Positions 7,361 to 10,649 of a DNA stretch of 10,649 nucleotides are shown here, one piece after another. The notes below the pieces were generated by a model. It was not told the DNA's origin. It made no database searches and saw nothing but the letters and a program-made list of their open reading frames with translations. Source of the stretch: Euryarchaeota archaeon UBA23 (lineage in GTDB: Archaea > Thermoplasmatota > Poseidoniia > Poseidoniales > Thalassarchaeaceae); assembly GCA_002498725.1 (NCBI GenBank), contig DAIJ01000001.1, forward strand, positions 1 through 10,649, written 5' to 3'. The translations under genes and the position numbers were made by a program. Every line of letters begins with the position of its first letter. The first letter of the stretch is position 1.

Positions 7361-7810
7361 TCAACGCATGGCTTCTCTTGCTCTTTCTGCTTTATTCCAA
7401 AGTTCCTTTTCTTCGTCAGTGGATGGTGTGAATTGAGGAACAGTCACTGGTTTCATTGAATCATCAATTGCTACCATGAAGAAAAACCCTGAACAAATTT
7501 CTTCTGGGTCCCAGTCTGATCTTGTCATCCTGCATGACTTAACTAATACTCCGACAGTACGAGGGCTTGTCCAAACAACTCTTCCTTTTGTACGAATTAT
7601 ATCTCCCTGATATGCTGGTCTTTTGAATTTCAAAGCATCAACAGAAACAGTCACAAATTCTTCATGTGCAAATTGGCTAGCAGCCATTCCAGCTGCAGTA
7701 TCCATGATTGACATTAATCGACCTCCAAATAGAGTATTTAGGGCATTTGTATCACCCGGAAAAACTTCATTCAGCAAAGTAACTGGTTCGGAAGATCGTG
7801 GTTCAGACAT
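7361..7810 (-). CDS. Hotdog-fold acyl-CoA thioesterase (YciA/ACOT type)
   Basis: This 149-residue enzyme hydrolyses acyl-CoA thioesters to free acid and CoA, in the cytoplasm. The family block DTNALNTLFGGRLMSIMDTA is intact, including the DTN motif and the Asp of MDTA that acts in catalysis. It is followed by FVTVSVDALKFKRPAYQGDI and the strand pair GRVVWTSPRTVGVLV typical of the single-hotdog YciA-like group. The C-terminal tail is charged and helical. I chose the ATG at 7810: the nine codons before it begin with TTG, not ATG, and the conserved region starts right after MSEPRSSEP. It is divergent from the 7925 operon. Its acyl chain preference cannot be told from sequence; roles in coenzyme A recycling or lipid turnover are inferences from the family. 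Confidence 0.92.
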   Translation of the reverse strand: MSEPRSSEPVTLLNEVFPGDTNALNTLFGGRLMSIMDTAAGMAASQFAHEEFVTVSVDALKFKRPAYQGDIIRTKGRVVWTSPRTVGVLVKSCRMTRSDWDPEEICSGFFFMVAIDDSMKPVTVPQFTPSTDEEKELWNKAERAREAMR

Positions 7811-7924
7811 CTCTTTCAGATACCTCGAATACCTCAACTATTTTGAATCCAACCACTAATAGAATAGTATAGAACCAGATTATTTGACCGTTGAACTGAA
7901 GCGTTTGAAGCGATTCGTAACATC

Positions 7925-8722
7925 ATGGCGGACGCGGATCTGGTTTGGGAGGTCGCAATTTTTGATGATCCAGATGGAGGAAGAATTGTCGTTTGGCCTC
8001 ATTTACCATGTGTACGCATGAGTAATGAATTACGAACAAGAGAGCATTGGGATGGATTAGGACTTATTGCCTCTGAAGAAGATATTGCTATATGGCCAGA
8101 AGAGGAGAAGCAGGAGAGAGAAAGCCCCGGTGTTCATGTATCTGCTGCACATGCTTCTGGAACAGTTCTGGGAAGATTAATGGATGATTTAATTACTCTA
8201 GAAATAGAAGGTCCATCTATTCCAGATCCCGAACCACTGCGTTTACTACACCATGCTAAAAATGCTCGTGGAGGTATGCCAATATTCCCTATTGAACCTT
8301 CAATGGAGGATGATGATTGGATAGACTGGTTAACGAGAGCGGCCGATGCTCAAGTCACTATGGGTTCGCTTCTTTCAAGAATTACAGTTTCTCGTAGATG
8401 GAAAAAGAGACGTAAACTTGCTACACCTCGTGTAGCCAAGAATCGCGGAGTAAGTATTGACATGGGGGCTGCATCGGTATCATCAGCTGCTTGGTGGGAA
8501 GAAGAGTGCAGCGGTCTCACAGATGCATTGATCGAGGAAAGAGCATTACGTATGGCCTCACGTATTAGAGGCGCATTATCTAGCATGCGAGAGAGTAGGG
8601 TTGATGACTCATCGATTGGAGGACCCTCACTGTTGGTCCCCGTCCATCAACCTAGGATGTCGACACTTGTGGATGCTATCATGGCTTGGCCGGATGCCGA
8701 ATCTATAGATCCAGTAAAATGA
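7925..8722 (+). CDS. Hypothetical protein, first gene of the TBP-like/TatD operon
   Basis: 265 residues that I do not recognise. It begins MADADLVWEVAIFDD and has an acidic, tryptophan-containing N-terminal half, including EEDIAIWPEEEKQERES (about 51-67) and EDDDWIDWL (about 128-136). A strongly basic patch, SRRWKKRRKL, lies at about 156-165. A helical stretch ALIEERALRMASRIRGAL (201-218) precedes a short hydrophobic strand, LLVPV. There is no signal peptide or membrane segment. The helix-strand ending faintly recalls the C-terminus of TraB/PrgY-type proteins; that is a hint only. The reading frame, codon use and a four-base ATGA overlap with the next gene make it a real gene and place it in one operon with the TBP-like and TatD-like genes. 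No convincing Shine-Dalgarno precedes the start. Confidence 0.8.
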   Translation: MADADLVWEVAIFDDPDGGRIVVWPHLPCVRMSNELRTREHWDGLGLIASEEDIAIWPEEEKQERESPGVHVSAAHASGTVLGRLMDDLITLEIEGPSIPDPEPLRLLHHAKNARGGMPIFPIEPSMEDDDWIDWLTRAADAQVTMGSLLSRITVSRRWKKRRKLATPRVAKNRGVSIDMGAASVSSAAWWEEECSGLTDALIEERALRMASRIRGALSSMRESRVDDSSIGGPSLLVPVHQPRMSTLVDAIMAWPDAESIDPVK

Positions 8723-9267
8723 ATGGAGATGCAAAAATGGAAGAAGATCCACGAATTAGATTAAAAATTGAAACTCAGACATTTCGTTTTATTCCTAGTA
8801 AACCAATAAATCATGTAGATGCAGTAAAATTAGCAAACGGAGTAAAGTCAGGTAAGTGGGTAGTGATTACACATAATGAGCCAAAGGCAACCTTTGTCAT
8901 AGAAGATTCTGGTTCAGCCCTAGTTCATGGTATAGCACGTCTTGAAGTTGCAAGATTAGTGATGCAAGAATTATTACTTAGTCTCGGCATGTCTGAGGAT
9001 GGTTTACGTCATGAATCAGGAGACATGTTAGTTAGTTTCTCACTTGGAAGAGCAGTAATGCTTGAATTAGCATCTTCAAGATTTGCTGATATTACTTATG
9101 ACACACGTGTAGGTTGCATAAGAATAGATGCAAAAAGGCATAATGCAACTTTACTTCTCTTCAATAATGGCCACGGAGTTGTTCTAGATCTTTCTTCAAA
9201 AAGATTAGCAGAAATGGCCGTGCGCTATTGGGCAAACCAACTCGACGAGGAAGGCGCATTGGCATGA
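8719..9267 (+). CDS. Degenerate TATA-binding-protein (TBP) paralogue
   Basis: 182 residues, the usual length of archaeal TBP, with the two-repeat saddle layout. Repeat 1 (about 12-90) ends PKATFVIEDSG then a long helix, where TBP has PKxxLIFSSGK plus helix. Repeat 2 (about 102-175) runs DMLVSFSLGRAVMLEL, ITYDTRVGCIRI, ATLLLFNNGHGVVL and a helix, matching TBP's N-V-SxDLGR, YEPEQFPG, LLFSSGK. The DNA-contact chemistry is mostly lost: the FPG stirrup is absent in both repeats, and of the four phenylalanines that kink TATA DNA only F148 remains (E62 replaces one). Canonical TATA binding is therefore unlikely; protein binding or a different nucleic acid target is inferred. The ATG at 8719 overlaps the preceding stop (ATGA). 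An ATG at 8737 with a GGAGAT Shine-Dalgarno six bases before it is a serious alternative start. The next gene overlaps by ATGA. Confidence 0.82.
   Translation: MNGDAKMEEDPRIRLKIETQTFRFIPSKPINHVDAVKLANGVKSGKWVVITHNEPKATFVIEDSGSALVHGIARLEVARLVMQELLLSLGMSEDGLRHESGDMLVSFSLGRAVMLELASSRFADITYDTRVGCIRIDAKRHNATLLLFNNGHGVVLDLSSKRLAEMAVRYWANQLDEEGALA
8725..8730 (+). promoter_or_regulatory. Shine-Dalgarno-like site inside the start of the TBP-like gene
   Basis: GGAGAT lies six bases before the ATG at 8737, which is in frame with the overlapping ATG at 8719. If used, the protein would begin MEEDPRIRLKI, six residues shorter. It does not settle the start, because the ATGA overlap favours the upstream codon. 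Confidence 0.35.
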
Positions 9268-10157
9268 GTGGATTTATCGACAACGGGCAATGGTTTGGGC
9301 CCGTTGTTGATCAACACATACATCTTGATCGTTCAAATCAATACCTTACCGCGGTAGAAGAATTTCTTAAAGTTGGAGGGACTGGATTAATGTTAGTACA
9401 CAAACCACAATTTAGTTCATTGCCAACAGATATTTCCGGTTACAAGGAGGCCTACAATGAAACTTTGTTTATGGCTGATGAAATTAGAGAGAGATACTCA
9501 ATACCAGTTGGAGTTGTTCTTGGTCCACATCCTGTGGCTTGGGAGAAGCAAATTGATGAAATCGGGATTAAAAGGGCCACTGAGCTACATCTTGAATCAG
9601 TATCATTAGCTATTGAACACATAGATTCAGGACATGCTCATTGTCTTGGTGAAGTAGGTAGACCTCATTATCCAATTAGTTCAGAACGTTGGTCCGATGC
9701 AAATATATTGCTAGCAGAGATACTTTCTATGGCCGCCTCATCAAAAGTTCCAGTCCAACTTCATGTGGAGGATGCTGGCAAACAAACATATTCCGAATTA
9801 GCCAAAATTGTGGATTCATCTGGTCTTGATCGTAAGAATGTTGTAAGGCATTTTGCTCCTGCTGATGTATCTTCTGAATTTACTAACGATCTTTCATGTA
9901 CTGTTAGTGTAGGTAGTGGTAGTGTGGATCACCTACTAAATACATACAAATTATCCAATTCAAGATGGGGTATGGAAACTGATTTTCTAGATGACCCAAA
10001 ACGTCCTGGTGCCGTTCTTGGACCAAAAACAATACCCAAAAGAACAAATCAATTGTGTAAATCTTTACTTGCCATTGAAGACTTAGATTATGTTGAAGAT
10101 CTTCTTCTTTCTGTCCATTCAAAGTGGCCAAGTGAGTTATATGGAATTGATTTCTAG
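9264..10157 (+). CDS. TatD-related metal-dependent hydrolase (COG1831 type)
   Basis: 297 residues of the amidohydrolase/TatD superfamily, a metal-dependent TIM barrel. Metal and active-site positions are all in place: D16-Q-H18-I-H20 at the end of strand 1, E130 in GEVGRPHY, H167 in LHVEDA, H196 in RHFAP and D240 in METDF. The segment DDPKRPGAVLGPKTIPKR after D240 marks the archaeal COG1831 group rather than bacterial TatD DNases. Substrate is not established; relatives include 3'-5' DNA exonucleases, but other phospho- or amide-ester substrates are possible. It is cytoplasmic, with no signal peptide. I chose the ATG at 9264, which overlaps the TBP-like stop as ATGA; the in-frame TTG at 9228 would only add residues overlapping the previous gene. 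A 13-bp hairpin lies within codons 5-16. It converges on a small membrane protein gene six bases past its stop. Confidence 0.92.
   Translation: MSGFIDNGQWFGPVVDQHIHLDRSNQYLTAVEEFLKVGGTGLMLVHKPQFSSLPTDISGYKEAYNETLFMADEIRERYSIPVGVVLGPHPVAWEKQIDEIGIKRATELHLESVSLAIEHIDSGHAHCLGEVGRPHYPISSERWSDANILLAEILSMAASSKVPVQLHVEDAGKQTYSELAKIVDSSGLDRKNVVRHFAPADVSSEFTNDLSCTVSVGSGSVDHLLNTYKLSNSRWGMETDFLDDPKRPGAVLGPKTIPKRTNQLCKSLLAIEDLDYVEDLLLSVHSKWPSELYGIDF
9276..9311 (+). repeat. 13-bp inverted repeat within the first codons of the TatD-like gene
   Basis: ATCGACAACGGGC (9276-9288) pairs with GCCCGTTGTTGAT (9299-9311) around a 10-base loop. Twelve pairs are Watson-Crick and one is G·U in RNA. It begins 12 bases after the A of the ATG and covers codons up to the metal ligand D16. 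It is GC-rich for this region, so the folded RNA should be stable and could affect initiation or the coupling from the preceding cistron. That effect is inferred. Confidence 0.6.
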
Positions 10158-10163
10158 CCTCAA

Positions 10164-10367
10164 TTATTTATCCAGAGGAAATTTCATTTTTGGTGTAAAG
10201 GTAAATATGCTGCCAATTACAAAGAGAATTAGACAAGTAATGAAAATTTCCCAATCATCATATGGTATGGGAAATCCAATACTTTCAAACAACATGTCCC
10301 AAAATGGTGTGTTAATTGGTAGAAATAAGAATAACATCACAATACCGATCCTTTGTCGGATTAACAT
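10164..10367 (-). CDS. Small two-helix membrane protein
   Basis: 67 residues of no recognised family. Two hydrophobic segments are visible, about 7-19 (IGIVMLFLFLPI) and 39-57 (WEIFITCLILFVIGSIFTF), separated by the loop GFPIPYDDWE; a short basic tail KMKFPLDK follows. Support for it being real comes from an ATG with a GGAGG Shine-Dalgarno four bases upstream, an in-frame TAG shortly before that, a composition typical of membrane proteins, and the exact fit between the TatD-like stop (six-base gap, convergent) and the tRNA region. The opposite-strand frame over the same bases lacks such features. Function is unknown. Confidence 0.65.
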   Translation of the reverse strand: MLIRQRIGIVMLFLFLPINTPFWDMLFESIGFPIPYDDWEIFITCLILFVIGSIFTFTPKMKFPLDK

Positions 10368-10371
10368 TGGT

Positions 10372-10376
10372 CCTCC
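10372..10376 (-). promoter_or_regulatory. Shine-Dalgarno of the small membrane protein
   Basis: GGAGG on the minus strand, with a spacer of four bases (ACCA) to the ATG at 10367. It is the strongest Shine-Dalgarno match in the window and the main reason to accept this short gene. Confidence 0.55.
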
Positions 10377-10404
10377 GAGTCGGCTCTAGTTATTGAAGTA
10401 AATA

Positions 10405-10447
10405 GAGAGGAAAAATCCTCCTCTCCGAACCGAATCGGTTTAGAGAG
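10405..10447 (+). repeat. Overlapping alternative hairpins upstream of tRNA-Gly
   Basis: GAGAGGA (10405-10411) pairs with TCCTCTC (10419-10425) as a 7-bp stem. The same CTCTC (10421-10425) can instead pair with GAGAG (10443-10447), enclosing a second stem AACCG/CGGTT (10428-10432 and 10436-10440). The two folds exclude each other. The region lies between the small membrane protein, whose leader it would be on the minus strand, and the tRNA gene on the plus strand. A switch or attenuator is possible, but so is a chance effect of repeated GAGAG. Confidence 0.4.
10439..10446 (+). promoter_or_regulatory. TATA-like box of the tRNA-Gly gene
   Basis: TTTAGAGA is centred about 28 bases before the first base of the tRNA, the standard archaeal TATA distance. 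The match to TTTAWA is partial. Confidence 0.4.
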
Positions 10448-10469
10448 ACTCTGCTTTCGCCAAGTCGTC

Positions 10470-10544
10470 GCGCCTGTAGTGAAGGGGTTATCACAAGAGG
10501 TTTCCAACCTCTTGTCCCGGGTTCGAATCCCGGCGGGCGCACCA
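10470..10544 (+). tRNA. tRNA-Gly (anticodon TCC) with encoded CCA
   Basis: All cloverleaf parts are present. The acceptor GCGCCTG/CGGGCGC has 7 pairs including one G·U. The D stem is GTGA/TCAC with loop AGGGGTTA. The anticodon stem AGAGG/CCTCT encloses loop TTTCCAA with anticodon TCC at 10503-10505. The variable loop is TGTC, and the T stem CCGGG/CCCGG encloses TTCGAAT. The discriminator A at 10541 is followed by CCA at 10542-10544. Anticodon UCC reads GGA and, by wobble, GGG glycine codons. No intron is present. Confidence 0.96.
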
Positions 10545-10590
10545 TAACAAACAGTGTGAAGGATTCAAAGGTCTTCTGTTGGACGCTGCA

Positions 10591-10649
10591 ATGATGACGA
10601 GCCATATGGAGTACGGGATCGCCCGAGATTCCTCAGACACAGAGGATGA
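10591..10649 (+). CDS. Possible start of a gene running off the right edge
   Basis: From the ATG at 10591 the frame is open to the window end and reads MMTSHMEYGIARDSSDTED, an acidic start. Alternative ATGs follow at 10594 and 10606. No Shine-Dalgarno or TATA box is clear, and only 19 codons are visible, so it cannot be identified. The other two plus-strand frames contain stops within this stretch. Confidence 0.3.
   Translation, partial: MMTSHMEYGIARDSSDTED

Noticed and set aside
7811..7837. Nine-codon N-terminal extension of the thioesterase
   Set aside because: The extension would begin with TTG; an ATG at 7810 directly precedes the conserved region.
8686..8718. TTG start for the TBP-like protein
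   Set aside because: It would overlap the previous gene by 37 bases; ATG codons at 8719 (ATGA overlap) and 8737 (Shine-Dalgarno) are both better.
9228..9263. TTG start for the TatD-like protein
   Set aside because: The ATG at 9264 forms an ATGA overlap with the preceding stop and leads straight into the conserved strand 1, as in the other junction of the operon.
10090..10389. A 99-codon plus-strand frame overlapping the end of the TatD-like gene
   Set aside because: It overlaps a solid gene and is antisense to the small membrane protein, which has a ribosome binding site and membrane-protein composition; this frame has no recognisable features.
10390..10605. A 71-codon minus-strand open frame containing RPPGFEPGT
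   Set aside because: This peptide is the well-known spurious translation of the antisense strand of a tRNA; it lies across the tRNA-Gly gene.
1..10649. CRISPR array, transposon ends, prophage or defence-system genes
   Set aside because: No regularly spaced repeats, transposase, integrase or recognised defence domains are visible on either strand.

Overview
The window reads as a compact, A+T-rich archaeal chromosome segment. I infer a marine planktonic euryarchaeon of the Poseidoniia (Marine Group II/III) type. The support is archaeal: a SelB-like protein of the archaeal lineage, a TBP-fold protein, a COG1831-type TatD hydrolase, a tRNA-Gly with a TATA-like box about 28 bases upstream, several genes whose start codon lies where a leaderless transcript would begin, and ATGA start/stop overlaps. 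The lineage is an inference. I see no insertion sequence, CRISPR array, prophage or rRNA. No gene-free stretch exceeds about 110 bases.

Layout, left to right. (1) Bases 1-1711 hold the 3' part of a gene that enters from outside the window: a linker, a winged-helix-like segment, then a complete FAD/NADPH reductase module of the sulfite-reductase flavoprotein (CysJ) type. (2) Bases 1774-4086 hold a two-gene unit: a stand-alone biotin carboxylase subunit, whose start codon lies inside a strong hairpin, and a PfkB-family sugar or nucleoside kinase with a clear ribosome binding site. (3) Bases 4099-6872, minus strand, hold a membrane protein with a PH-like N-terminus and a long disordered tail, and a SelB/EF-Tu-like protein whose GTPase motifs are lost. 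(4) Bases 6963-7810 hold a DUF4870 membrane protein and, convergent to it, a hotdog acyl-CoA thioesterase. (5) Bases 7925-10157 hold a tightly coupled three-gene operon with two ATGA overlaps: an unknown 265-residue protein, a degenerate TATA-binding-protein paralogue, and a TatD-like metal hydrolase. (6) Bases 10164-10649 hold a small two-helix membrane protein, a hairpin cluster, tRNA-Gly(TCC), and possibly the start of another gene.

The best candidate for something new is the operon at 7925-10157. Its middle protein keeps the two-repeat TBP layout and the usual TBP length, but has lost three of the four DNA-kinking phenylalanines and both FPG stirrups. It is translationally coupled to a predicted metal-dependent hydrolase and to a protein of no recognised family. 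The degenerate SelB-like protein is a second case of an information-processing family stripped of its core biochemical residues. The winged-helix segment in front of a CysJ-type reductase is a third unusual architecture. Two RNA-level features also stand out: the hairpin enclosing the biotin carboxylase start codon, and a 13-bp hairpin within the first codons of the TatD gene.
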